The position numbers and the translations under genes are program-made. DNA of 64,000 nt, taken from Manihot esculenta (lineage: Eukaryota; Streptophyta; Magnoliopsida; Malpighiales; Euphorbiaceae). Below are positions 46,746-57,343 of this stretch, one piece after another. The stretch is from NCBI RefSeq assembly GCF_001659605.2, contig NC_035169.2:8403610-8467609 (forward strand), in the 5' to 3' direction. Within the stretch, counting starts at the first letter, position 1, and the number at the start of each line of letters is the position of its first letter. The notes beneath the pieces were generated by a model, which was not told where the DNA came from, ran no database searches, and saw nothing but the letters and a program-made list of their open reading frames with translations.

Positions 46746-47357
46746 CTTGGACTATTTGGTGACAAGTTCACCCAACCCTTATGTGAATTGTTTGTGTTAT
46801 GATGCATTCCATTTGAGCATAGTGTTAATATGTTTTACTAGCTCTACTCACTGGGCTTTTAGCTCACCCCTCTCCCTTTACCCCCAGGCTTGCAGGTACA
46901 GTTTAGTGCGGGAGTCCGGATAGAGTAAAGAAGTTATGCCTTTGTAATAGCTAGTAATGGACATGATCAAAATTGTAATGTAAAAGTACAGTATAGTTAT
47001 GTAATGAGTTTTATGGATGTTAGTATGTGCTTGACCATAGATTGTTGTATCCCTTTTATACATGATCTTAGAGATTCACATGATGTTTATGTAAACCAGC
47101 TCAACACAGGTTATGTTACCCCTTTGAGGGCACAGATGAGATCCCACAGAGGGATCAAAGTTATGTTAATATTTATGCACAGGTTGAGTTTGGTTGATGA
47201 GTATGCAAAGGAAAGTTTTAATTTTTATGCTTATTGTTGATCATGTATGGGATTATTCAGGTTTACAGGTATTATGTTAGGCTTGCTACGGGTCCCGGCG
47301 GCCTTAAGTCGACCCGGATCCTAGCGCCGGTAGCGGTCCGATTTTCGGGTCGTTACA

Positions 47358-47565
47358 GAATGGTATCAGAGCCCTAGGTTCATATGGTCGGACCTAGAGT
47401 GTCGGGCTCATAGATGTTATAGAAGGTCAAGCACAATAGGAAAAGATCATGTCCACTAGGATAGGATGTGGAGTCCTGTCTTGCATGATGATGTGAAATG
47501 CCATGATAATATGCATGTGCTAGTTGAGGAACATTCGGGGACGAATGTTCTTAAGGGGGGGAGAA
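47358..47565 (+). other. 208-bp internal region: primer site, leader, hairpin and PPT only
   Basis: TGGTATCAGAGCC at 47361-47373 is complementary to the 3' end of initiator tRNA-Met, three bases after the LTR. A G-rich polypurine tract AAGGGGGGGAGAA (47553-47565) abuts the 3' LTR. Between them no open frame of note is present. A perfect stem-loop precedes the PPT (47529-47550). Confidence 0.92.
47529..47550 (+). other. Stem-loop just upstream of the PPT
   Basis: GAACATTCG and CGAATGTTC pair over 9 bp around a GGGA loop, which fits the GNRA tetraloop consensus. It ends 2 nt before the PPT. Confidence 0.8.
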
Positions 47566-49800
47566 TGTAATACCCGGCTAGACTCCGGTATCGGAATTCC
47601 TACCGTCCGGTGGAATCTCGGATGTCGGAGATCTCTAAAAGGGTAGAATCATGTTTTATAAAAATGTTTTCATGTTTTTAATGGTTTTAAGTATGAAATT
47701 TAATGAGTTTTGCATGAAAAAGTCCTTGGAGGAAAACCCAGGTTCGGCCGCCGAAAGTCAAGTTCGGCCGCCGAACATGCATGCGTTTTGGAGGCACGTT
47801 AGGCCCCCGAAAGCATGAGTTAGGGAAGCAAAGGTTCGGCCGCCGAAAGTCAAGTTCGGCCGCCGAACATTTGCATGGATGCGGAGGCACATTCGGCCCC
47901 CGAACGTGGTCTGGCCAGCCACTATAAAAGGGTCCCTTAGCCGAAAATGGGCGAGCTTTTTTCCCTATTTTCGGCCAAGGTGAGCTTTCCGCCATCCTCC
48001 CTCAATCTTGAGTTTTTCCTTCCTTTTTCCATGATCTTTACAAGTTTATAACTTTGGTTTTGAAGATCTTTGAGCTTAGAGCGAGTTTTGGAGCTTGGAG
48101 ACCAAAAGTTGGAACTTCTCCCATCTCCAAGTTTAGATCTCCTCAACCCTCGATCTTCAAGAGGTAAGAGCCGATCTTAAGCTCAATGTATGATTTAAAC
48201 AAGTTTTATGAAGTTTTTAAGGGGTAGAATGCTTGTTAGGTTATTTGATGAGTTATGGGTTAATATTGATGTTTGAAACAATGTAGCTTGTTTGTGTGTG
48301 ATTGAAGTGTTGTAGATGGGGTATATGTATGTTTGAGGCCCCTAGGAACTTGTATGCATGCTCTGGTTGAAAAATATGCATGTTTGGAAAGGATTGGAGG
48401 CGAGATGTGTTAAGGGAACCAAGTTTCTGCCTTTGGCAGAAACCAGGTTCGGCAGCCGAAGGTACTTTCGGCCGCCGAACGTGGCTGGGAAGGCAGGCCT
48501 TTCGGCTGCCGAAGTTGCCCCCGAAAAGAGACTTTCGTCTCTGTCTGGCACTTTCGGCCGCCGAAGGTGCCGCCGAACCTAGCTGAGTTTCGTCTCTGTC
48601 CAGGACTTTCGGCCGCCGAAGGTGCCGCCGAAAGTGCCCTATTCAGCCATTTCATGCATATTTTATGTGATATTTTCAGGATGTTTTAGGGGGTTTTTGG
48701 GGAGTAGTTTAGAGTTGTGTTCAAGTATGTTTGGTCCCTCATTTGAGTCCACCTGTGTAGGTTCGGACCCGAGGAACCGAGGACCCCAGCAGTGAGTTCA
48801 GCTGCGGTGTTGTCAGAGTCAGCCAGAGGTGAGTGGAACTAAAACCAAATCTTTTAAATTAAATGTTTTACCATGTTTCATGCATCATGATTATGTAATA
48901 GGATGATTGCATTAGTTTCACGAATATGCCGCATTGCATAAATTGTTGTTGTTGTGGGTGAATGTTGGATGACCCAATTAGTCCAAGACAGGAAGACCAG
49001 GCCCCATGCTACAGGCCTGGCACAGAGTAAGCAAGTCCAGGCCCCAGTCTACAGGCCTGGCACAGAGTAAGGTACGGTTATGGGACTTGAAGACCAGGAG
49101 CCAGAGGAGGCCCTGGGAAAATGGTAAGTAATGTATGTTCTGACAGGAAAGACCAGGACCCCATTCTACAGGCCTGGCACAGAGTTTACTTGGACTATTT
49201 GGTGACAAGTTCACCCAACCCTTATGTGAATTGTTTGTGTTATGATGCATTCCATTTGAGCATAGTGTTAATATGTTTTACTAGCTCTACTCACTGGGCT
49301 TTTAGCTCACCCCTCTCCCTTTACCCCCAGGCTTGCAGGTACAGTTTAGTGCGGGAGTCCGGATAGAGTAAAGAAGTTATGCCTTTGTAATAGCTAGTAA
49401 TGGACATGATCAAAATTGTAATGTAAAAGTACAGTATAGTTATGTAATGAGTTTTATGGATGTTAGTATGTGCTTGACCATAGATTGTTGTATCCCTTTT
49501 ATACATGATCTTAGAGATTCACATGATGTTTATGTAAACCAGCTCAACACAGGTTATGTTACCCCTTTGAGGGCACAGATGAGATCCCACAGAGGGATCA
49601 AAGTTATGTTAATATTTATGCACAGGTTGAGTTTGGTTGATGAGTATGCAAAGGAAAGTTTTAATTTTTATGCTTATTGTTGATCATGTATGGGATTATT
49701 CAGGTTTACAGGTATTATGTTAGGCTTGCTACGGGTCCCGGCGGCCTTAAGTCGACCCGGATCCTAGCGCCGGTAGCGGTCCGATTTTCGGGTCGTTACA
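47566..49800 (+). repeat. 3' LTR of the young element
   Basis: Copy of 45122-47357 at offset 2444; every short open frame compared has the same translation in both LTRs. TATAAAAG at 47923-47930. Confidence 0.95.
47923..47930 (+). promoter_or_regulatory. TATA box of 3' LTR
   Basis: TATAAAAG; could drive readout transcription towards 49801 and beyond. Confidence 0.6.
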
Positions 49801-49805
49801 GGTTT

Positions 49806-51007
49806 AAACAAAGAAATGCTAGGAAAAAAAAAAGAGAGGAAAACAAGCATGAGGTTTGGGATTGACAAGAACATGGAAAAACAAATCATGTTCTTTCAAT
49901 CAGCCAGTTCAGGCAAGAACAATGTCAGGCAAATCAGTCAAACAAAGGACAAAAACAGAAAAGCAAAGCATTTCACTGAAAAAAGGAAAAGCAATAAAGC
50001 AACATACAAATTTTATTGAATATCCGAATGCTATAGAAGGGGAGATGCAGGGTCATTTATATCAAACATGCCTTAGAAGCAAATGCATCAAGAAGAAACA
50101 GCAAATCCTGAGAAACTAACTCCAGCTATTTGAGAACATTACTAGCTCTGGATGACGATTTGATGTAATGTAAATATGTGGAGGAAAAATCATAATCCTA
50201 CAGCTATTGCTGCTACTTTCTCTTGCCAATGCTACTGTGGCAAACTGAATTACCATGCAATGAAATGCAAAAATGATAATAAAATATGAATTTCAACAAG
50301 GTATGAATGGCCAAGGCCTGTGTCTGCTACTCAAAGGGAGGGGTTGCTGGTGGGTGTCCGGAAGCATTTTAAGTGCATCAAATAAATTGGAATCTCTTAA
50401 AGATGGTGGAAGAATAAAATTACACCTTTTTTAGAGATATATGTTGAAAAATTCGTTTTTTTTTTTGGAATTTTCTATAAGATATTGATGATTACGTCCA
50501 AGTAAGATAATACAGAGAAAAATCAGTAGGATAGACCATTTGAAGCTTTGAAGCTACATTGCTTCGAATGTTATCTAATATCTATGTGACTAAGGAGGTT
50601 TTTGCATCTCAAAAAGCTAATTTGTATTTCAAAATTGCTAATGAGCCATAATTTGGATTTTGTTATCTAGATTGCAAGTTGCCAACAACTAAATGAAGAA
50701 TGATTCTAAGCAAGTTATTTTAAAAGGACAAGATTGATGAAGGCCAGATTTGAAACGTGCTCTCACCTTTACAAGAGTATTTCTTTTTACCATTTTGAGT
50801 TCATTCAAGTTCTCAAATTCAAAAGCAGCAATAATTCATAATCAACATTACGATTCACATCTAACTTTCTAAATTAGGATGATGAAAAAGTGCCTAAAAA
50901 CCGAATTTTAAGCAAACCCAATTAGAGATTCAGCTGACCTATCCCTGGCATTTATACAAATGGGTTACATGGTCAACAATAAAGGAAAGTTGGTGCAAAT
51001 TGCAGAC
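49806..51007. other. Intergenic DNA right of the young gypsy element
   Basis: No gene clearly supported. Could include later exons or 3' UTR of the possible gene starting at 51166 on the minus strand, but I could not find a convincing continuation. Confidence 0.35.
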
Positions 51008-51166
51008 CTTTTCTTTGGTAGCTTCTTCCTTTTTCGAAATAAATTTGCTCCTTCGGCGAAATGGCTGGGGTGGCTCCAATGTCATTCCCAAATTGTTGCT
51101 TCCCTCAAACTGCGGTGTAACAATTAACAAGAGAAGACAAACCAGTACCCAAGGTCTCGACATCAT
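51008..51166 (-). CDS. Possible first coding exon of a small secreted or membrane-anchored protein
   Basis: Minus strand, 53 codons: MMSRPWVLVCLLLLIVTPQF then EGSNNLGMTLEPPQPFRRRS and KFISKKEEATKEK. Residues 6-17 form a strong hydrophobic core after a short N-region with one Arg, a typical signal peptide or anchor. The basic RRRSKFISKKEE segment follows. The exon ends AAG followed by GTCTGC, a plausible donor in phase 0; read-through would give 22 more residues and a stop at 50939. The amino-acid style is plant-like, but I cannot name a family with confidence, and no second exon was identified in the 1.1 kb before the retroelement at 49800. Confidence 0.35.
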
Positions 51167-51773
51167 TAAATGCAGCCTTTTTCACATAATCTGCTCTAAA
51201 CCCAGAAACGGAAAAGAAAAAGAAAAAGAAAAGGAAAAAAAAAAACAAAAGAAATGAGCGAGCATCAGCTTCGCTTATAGGTTCAGTAATCAGGGAAGTC
51301 ATAGCTCAGACCACAGACCTCATCTGTCGGGGTCGGTTGTCGTTTGACTCAGTTTGGGTGTCATTCTGAAGGAACTGCCGATCGATACCATGCGATCTCT
51401 CCTCTATTATTTACGTGTATAATTTTTATCATGAATAATATTATAACTATTTTAATTATTATTTATGGTATTTTTAATTTATATATTATATATTGTAATT
51501 TTAATTATTAATTAGTGTAAAAATTATAATTTTATAAAATTATAATTAATAAATTATAAAAAATAATATGATTTAAATAAAATTCTCAAAATTTCATATT
51601 ACTCGCTAAAAAATCGAAATTGATCTACCAAAAGAAGGAACACAAAGTACTTGGGCCATAGTTAATCATAAATTGCAAATTACCAAAATGTTTCTAACAT
51701 GCTAGAACAAAACCAAAATCTCCGTAGCTGATCAAAATAGTATAAAAACGAAATACAAACAAGACTTCTAAAT
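51167..51773. other. Intergenic DNA between the possible exon and eS17
   Basis: An A/G-rich tract lies at about 51211-51254; the rest is AT-rich with the eS17 3' UTR at its right edge (about 51700-51773). Confidence 0.4.
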
Positions 51774-52211
51774 TTAAAACCTCCCCCCTGGTCTACCACC
51801 GGCACCACCTCTACCAAACACAAATTGGGTCACAGGCACAGCAACCGGGTCGACCTGAACAATCCCAGGAATATCACCCATACCTAGAGCAGCCAGCATA
51901 TCAATAGTCTCCTTATCGACCTCAATCTGGTCAATTTTGATGGCGGAAACCTCAGGAACAAAGTCCATGCGGCGCTCGCGCTCTTCCTCCTGAAGCTTGA
52001 GTGAGATCCCGCGAACTGGACCCTTCTGGATTCGCTTCATGAGATGGGTAGAAAACCCGGCAATCTTGTTGCGGAGGCGCTTGGAAGGGATGATAGCGAC
52101 CTCTTCAAGAATTTTCTTGTTAGTGTGGAAGTCGAGGGTCATGCGAGAGTAGTAGCGCTCGATCACTTGGCGTGAGGACTTCTTCACAGTCTTGGTACGA
52201 ACTCGACCCAT
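51774..52211 (-). CDS. RPS17: 40S ribosomal protein S17 (eS17)
   Basis: Intact 145-residue frame starting [20 protein letters not shown], followed by the family's [20 protein letters not shown] block, [20 protein letters not shown], and [17 protein letters not shown]. It ends with the plant-type [17 protein letters not shown] tail. The whole coding sequence lies in one exon and the length is that of plant eS17. A structural protein of the small ribosomal subunit in the cytosol. The upstream sequence has telo-box and GGCCCA/TGGGCT motifs typical of ribosomal-protein genes. No defects seen. Confidence 0.97.
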   Translation of the reverse strand: MGRVRTKTVKKSSRQVIERYYSRMTLDFHTNKKILEEVAIIPSKRLRNKIAGFSTHLMKRIQKGPVRGISLKLQEEERERRMDFVPEVSAIKIDQIEVDKETIDMLAALGMGDIPGIVQVDPVAVPVTQFVFGRGGAGGRPGGRF

Positions 52212-52405
52212 TTTCTTCGGAGGTTAATTGGCACAGGAGAGACTGTGTGGGGGATTGGGTGTGTGCTTGTGTGCAACAGACGCAGGGAGGGAGAGATGTT
52301 AGGGTTAGGGTTTTGTCAGCATATAAACTCAGCAGCAGAACAAGGAATTGTTTACAATGGGCTTTTCTAGGGTTCAGCCATGGCGGGCCAATTCGGCCCA
52401 GTTAG
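52212..52405 (-). promoter_or_regulatory. Promoter and 5' UTR of RPS17: telo-box, TATA-like and site II-like motifs
   Basis: On the minus strand AAACCCTAACCCTAA (52313-52299) is a telo-box. A TATA-like TTTATATG lies just upstream (about 52318-52326). Further upstream are AAGCCCA (about 52356), GGCCCGCCA (about 52382) and a TGGGCC-type site II element (about 52395). Telo-box plus site II (TCP-bound) elements are the known signature of plant ribosomal-protein gene promoters. Confidence 0.75.
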
Positions 52406-53179
52406 GTAAAGTCATGTATGAAATTTTTTCTGGCGTATAAAATTTTCAACAATTATTTTCTATATTTGATATTAATATCATTATTTGATACATTTTAAGA
52501 ATTTAAAGGTGTTATTTAATTTTTTTTAGAATTTAAAATTTTTTTATATTTTTTAAAAGCATGTTTAATCTATTATTAAAATTTAAAGGTTTTTGTTAAT
52601 TAATTTTAATAGTTAAAGGACGAAAAAAAAAAAGTGATCAGATTATCAAGCTATAATTTAAAGGGCTAAAATATTTTTTTAGTTTAGTAACACTTGAGGT
52701 TCAAACTCATAATCTAATAAAAATAATACTAGATTCTATTTGTAAAAATATTTATTAAAAAATAAAAGCTATCAATAAATTTATATATAGTAGTGTAATC
52801 CACTAATTAATCTTCAGATTTTATTTTTAAAAAATTATTTTCATTAAAAATAAATTACTTTTTTCATTGACCAATTGGTTGAAAGCTATTTTAACATTTA
52901 AATTCTATATAATTAAATTTTACTATAATTTAAAACAAAAATTTCGCTAAATAATTAACTAAATTTAAAAATTTATATTTTAAAAAATTATAAATTAATA
53001 GTATTTTTAGTAACAAATATTAAAATTCATTGTAATAATAAAGTTAATATTTATACTTGTAAAAAAGAATGGAAAAAATTATAAAAATTATATTTTAAAA
53101 TATCTTCATGGTTTATGTTCCAAGTTCTCACTCAAACAGCATCACCGTTCAATGCTATGAATCATATATATTCACCCAT
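52406..53179. other. AT-rich intergenic DNA
   Basis: No gene supported on either strand. Confidence 0.5.
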
Positions 53180-53287
53180 AAAATAATGAAAAAGACTAAA
53201 ACCTAAAGCAACATGCATGCATGGAGAGTGGATCCCATGAAGGGTATCATTTTGGTTTTCATTACCTTCAAACAATTAATGAGCGTG
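53180..53287 (+). repeat. 108-bp direct repeat, copy 1 (second copy at 56360)
   Basis: AAATAATGAAAAAGACTAAA, then CCTAAAGCA, GCATGCA, GGATCCCAT, AAGGGTRTCATTTTGG and ATCAAACAAT-type blocks shared in the same order with 56360-56468, at an offset of 3180 bp; close to nine-tenths identity by eye. Confidence 0.85.
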
Positions 53288-53318
53288 TAGCGGCCAATGT
53301 AGAGATTTAAGTTGGAAA

Positions 53319-53748
53319 TAGGGTCAGCGGGTTCAAATGGAAAAAAATTGATCGAATTCTATTCATTTAAAAATTTAGTTTTTTTTTCATTTTATTTGAT
53401 TCAATTCTTAATTTTAAAATTTTTTATTATGTCAATTCGATTCGATTTTAATAAAAAGAAATAAGAAAAATTAAATTAAATTGATTAGTAATAATAGTAT
53501 ATTATTTTTAATAATATAAAAAAAATGAGATCATATTAAAATTAAAATATTTTAATTAAATTTTAAAATATTAGAACTAAAGTGTAAAAAGTAAAAAATT
53601 TATTAAAAATTTAAATTGATCAAATCGAACCGAATTAGATTGATTCGGTTTGATTTAATTTTAATCAAAATCAATTTAATTTGATTTTTATAAATACTTA
53701 AATTTTAATTTTTAATTTATTCAGTTTACTAATCGAATGCTGAGCCTA
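53319..53748 (-). mobile_element. hAT-type MITE with perfect 8-bp TSD
   Basis: About 430 bp, reverse orientation relative to the copies at 38369 and 42472. The ends are worn (TAGGGTCAGC left, GCTGAGCCTA right), but the flanks GTTGGAAA (53311-53318) and GTTGGAAA (53749-53756) are identical 8-mers. An 8-bp TSD is diagnostic of the hAT superfamily among plant cut-and-paste elements. Confidence 0.85.
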
Positions 53749-53756
53749 GTTGGAAA

Positions 53757-54776
53757 TGATTAATTTTATTTTTGATTTTAATTTCATTTAATTTAAAAAA
53801 CTTTTATTAACAAGCACAAAGTTTTTTTTATCTATTAAATATTGCAAGTTTCAATAATAATTTAATTCTTTTTATATACATATTAATTAATCTATTATAC
53901 CATTTATTTTTTTTATATAATTACCTTTTATATATAAATAAAAAATTATAGATATAAAATTGAGATTAAACCGCTTAAATTAAATTAAATCAGTACATCA
54001 ATTACAACCATCTGATCAAATTACCGTTCAATCAGATGGGACTGTCTAGCTAAACAAGACTGATTAATCAGATAAAATTTATCTCAAATCAATTAATTAA
54101 ATCAAATTATCTGCTCGACCTAAATTAATCAATTAGATCGAACCAATCAATTAAATCAATTTATCCAAAATTAAAATTTAATCCAATTTAATTTATAATA
54201 AAATTACAAGAAATCATAATATATTATATGTAAACTAAATTGATTCTATACATTTCAGTATTACTCATATACATTATATGTGAAATTTAATTTATGACTT
54301 ATTTTTTTTATGTCACATTCATAAATTAAATTATATGATATATATACTGTATAATATGGATGATTTATAATCACATGAAATGTAATCATAATATGGATAA
54401 TTTAGTTGATACAGTATAAATTGATTTTAATTCAAATTCACTTATAATATTAATTGATTTTATTTATATATATTAAATATTTTATATTATATTTAATTAT
54501 TTATTATATTTTAAAAATGATATATATTCACATGTTTAATTTGGTTGTAAATGCATTTAAATAAATATGAGAGATATCATATTTTATTTTTTCAATCTTC
54601 TGTCTCATTTTAAAAGAAAATAATATATAATTTATTATTAGTCTCTGAAAAATGATATATAACCGTATATATTTATTATTAAATACGTTTATTATTAAAT
54701 ACGTAGTAACACTACATTTAATTAATTTATTGCAAGAAAGAAATACGAGACTCCACTAAAATCCAAGATTATCACC
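53757..54776. other. AT-rich DNA downstream of the SDR gene
   Basis: No gene. Between about 53985 and 54185 the strings AATTAAATC and AATCAATTAA recur many times, probably a decayed repeat. The last 100 bp likely hold the SDR 3' UTR. Confidence 0.4.
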
Positions 54777-55735
54777 TTAGGGAAACAAGCTTTTCATTGC
54801 CATACCGAACGAGGGATTGACAAGACTAAAACCTCCATCAACCACTAAGTTGATCCCATCATCACTTCCCAAATACACTGCTGCCTCTGCTATATCTTCC
54901 TCTTCCAATACAGCCTCTTTCAAGTTAGCTGAAGCCGAAATCGCTTCCTGGATCTTCTTCTTATCCACTTCCATGACCCTCATAACTTTTCTTAGCGTTG
55001 GGGTTACAACTACAAATGGGGAGATACAATTAACCCTAATCCCATATTGCCCCAACTCCACGCACAGGTTCTTGGCTAAACCAAGCAATGCATATTTTGA
55101 TGCCACATATGAATGATCACCACCCAAATTTATGACTGAAGCCACACTTGAATTAAAGAGAATACAGCCTTTCTTGGAAGGAATCATGACCCTGGCTGCA
55201 TGTTTGGCTGCCAAGAAAGCTCCAAACACATTGACATCAAAACCCCTTTTGAAATCTTCATTTTCTGCCACTAAAATATTGGGAAGAGTGGGATCTAAAT
55301 CTACGATGTCGCAAGTTCCCGCATTACTTAACATTATATCAAGACTTCCGAACTTGGAGACAGCAAAGTCTACAGCATTTTGGGTATCAGAATCGCAAGT
55401 TACATCGCAATGGACGTAAGAGATAGTTTCTTCTGAGCCAATTTCTTTGCAAACAGAGAGGCCAAGCTCATCTTGGACATCGGCAATGACGACCTTAGCT
55501 CCTTGTTTAACAAAAACCATTGCACTGCACTTGCCTATTCCACTGGCTCCACCGGTTATCATGGCTACCTTACCTTGAAGCCTGCAAGTAATTCAAGCAA
55601 AATATAACAAATATATGTATATATTTTTTTAAAAAAAAGAAGAATATGATCAACTAATAGAGAACAACTAAAATTGAAGTGTTTTAGTTACCTCTTGGTG
55701 GTTGAAGTTGCAGCGGAAATATTTGTGCTCATCAT
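54777..55735 (-). CDS. Short-chain dehydrogenase/reductase, SDR110C type (secoisolariciresinol/momilactone-synthase-like)
   Basis: Two exons on the minus strand: 55735-55692 and 55581-54777, joined across a 110-bp GT-AG intron in phase 2, giving 282 residues. Start: tandem ATGs at 55735 and 55732. Motifs: coenzyme motif TGGASGIG (24-31), acidic D49 in VIADVQ, favouring NAD(H), D74 in CDVT, NAG (101-103), N132, catalytic S160, and Y173-x3-K177 in YVASK. The C-terminus has ELGQYGIRVNCISPF and VVDGGFSLVNPSF. These are marks of the plant family that oxidises lignan, terpenoid or similar secondary alcohols in the cytosol; the substrate here is unknown. Oddity: SDDGINLVVDGG appears shorter than the usual family spacing before VVDGG, suggesting a small in-frame deletion. 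Otherwise intact. Confidence 0.9.
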
Positions 55736-56359
55736 CTTGTTTTCCCTAAATTGCAGAGAAGCCAAATACTTTCCAGATTTATTTCTCCTAGAAATTTAAG
55801 CTTTGGGACCTCACTTGACAATTTCTGCATTAAGGTATGCTACTTATAATTGCGGTGAGGGCTCTAGCCTTTTTTTATTTACAAAAAAATAATTTAAGAT
55901 ATAATTTGAAAATTTAAAAATTCGGAATTTAATTGATAAATTTTTAAAATTTAGAAGGTAATTATAATTATTTTTAAAATTTAATATTTTTTATTATTTT
56001 TTTAAAATTAAAAAATAATTTATATTATTATTATTATATATTTTTTAATGTTATTAATAGTTTAAATATATCAATTTATTTTAATTCAATTCGAATTAAT
56101 TTATTTTTAAATATTTTTAAATCCATCCTAATTATTATTTTAATTTAAAAAATACGCAATTAATAATATAATTGAAAGTAAAAAAACATAATTAAAAAAA
56201 AAGCATGTTGAAAGAAAAATAATTGTAACTATTTTATTATTTTTATAATGTTGTTCGTTATAACTATTTAATTGCAATGTTGAATATGCCTAACTCAAAT
56301 GATATAATTTAAGTTTAATTGGAATTGGTGATTGTCTTTGTAAAAGCACCAATTACTAA
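55736..56359. other. Upstream region of the SDR gene, AT-rich
   Basis: Presumed promoter of the SDR gene; no clear motif assigned. Confidence 0.4.
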
Positions 56360-56468
56360 AAAATAATGAAAAAGACTAAAGCCTAAAGCAAGTTGCATGC
56401 ACGGAGAGATAGGATCCCATCAAGGGTGTCATTTTGGTATCCACTGCCATCAAACAATCAATGAACAT
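56360..56468 (+). repeat. 108-bp direct repeat, copy 2
   Basis: Counterpart of 53180-53287. It lies about 625-730 bp upstream of the SDR start codon. Confidence 0.85.
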
Positions 56469-56879
56469 GAGTTGGATTTGCTATAGAAAATAATATGCCC
56501 AAAACTACTATTACCTTAAACGCAAAGGAATTCTTATATGGATGCACTTGATTCTATTAAAAATTATAATAGAATTTATATTTAAATTTAAAATTAATTA
56601 TATTTTATTAGTAGTTACATAAATAAATAAGATAACATCATAATAAATTTCATATTTAAATTTAATTAATTACATTTTATTAATTGGCACACATATATTG
56701 AATGTGTATATGAGATTTCCTTAAACCAAAAAGGCAAAATTAATGTTCATAACATTCATTTTATATATATATATATATATATATAAATTATATTAAAGAA
56801 CATATATAAATAAGAAAGTTAGAGTTACCCACATGTCTCAACTCAATAATGAATAAATTATATTAATAATAATAATAAT
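56469..56879. other. AT-rich spacer with (TA)n and (AAT)n tracts
   Basis: (TA)n at about 56762-56786 and (AAT)n at about 56861-56879; no gene. Confidence 0.6.
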
Positions 56880-57343
56880 TGATATCTCACATTTAACAAT
56901 GGGTCAGGCGTTGGTTTATTTATTTCTCTCGCTTTCTCTTTATTTTTCTTTTTCTTTTTATCTTTTACTAACGTATAACCATTGTACTACGCTTCCTATC
57001 ATATTCATGTTAGGAAGTGTCCTTGTCCTACGCTTTCTATCATATTCATGTTAGGAAGCGTATGGAGGTATTGCACCATTCTCTTTCATTAGACGATTAT
57101 TTAATTCTATTCGGCACCATATGAATACGATTTCGTACGTTATGAGGTTTGTTATTTCACATAGGCTAACAGATATTTAAGGCTAGAGCCCTCACGGACA
57201 GATTTTCACATAGCCCGTATAGTTTAGATAGACCCCGGGCTTACATAAGACATAGAGCTGCGTCTTGGGCCCTAATTGAATTTATATTCAATCTTTCTAG
57301 TATAGGCATTACCAAGGCCCGAACATTTGGAGTCTGATTTTCA
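56880..57343 (-). repeat. Left LTR of element C (its 3' LTR)
   Basis: Starts TGATATCTCACATTT on the plus strand and ends about TGATTTTCA; matches the left LTR of A in order and blocks (CTAACGTATAACC, CTTCCTATCATA). A 46-bp segment (CTACGCTTCCTATCATATTC-type) is tandemly duplicated at about 56985-57062. The GTACGTAC palindrome is lost. Confidence 0.75.

Larger units (their letters stand above)
45122..47357 (+). repeat. 5' LTR of the young element
   Basis: Order: TGTAATACCCGG; first cluster of four TTCGGCCGCCGAA repeats (45299-45423); TATA box; a splice-donor-like CAAGAGGTAAGAG (45714-45726); second cluster of five inverted repeats (46004-46176); tandem CAGGCC/GGCCTGG repeats (about 46540-46745); a pyrimidine tract with CCCCCAG (46887); CGGGTCGTTACA. 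Confidence 0.95.
45122..49800 (+). mobile_element. Very young Ty3/gypsy-derived element consisting almost only of its LTRs
   Basis: Two LTRs of 2236 bp (45122-47357) and 2235 bp (47566-49800) enclose a 208-bp interior. Perfect TSDs GGTTT occur at 45117-45121 and 49801-49805. The LTRs begin TGTAATACCCGGC and end GGGTCGTTACA. The only difference I found is one A in a run (GGGAAAAATGG near 46675 versus GGGAAAATGG near 49118), consistent with the 1-bp length difference. The interior has a tRNA-Met primer site and a G-rich polypurine tract but no gag or pol. The terminal style and the ATTCGGGGACGAATGT box before the PPT resemble Tekay/Del-type chromoviral gypsy elements. Movement would need proteins supplied in trans. 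Confidence 0.95.

Noticed and set aside
47004..47240. 78-codon open frame repeated at 49447-49683
   Set aside because: Identical because both lie in the duplicated LTR; no protein family, and not expected to be coding.
49816..50119. Two overlapping Lys-rich open frames right of the young element
   Set aside because: A-rich sequence gives Lys/Asn-rich translations in two frames; no evidence for either.
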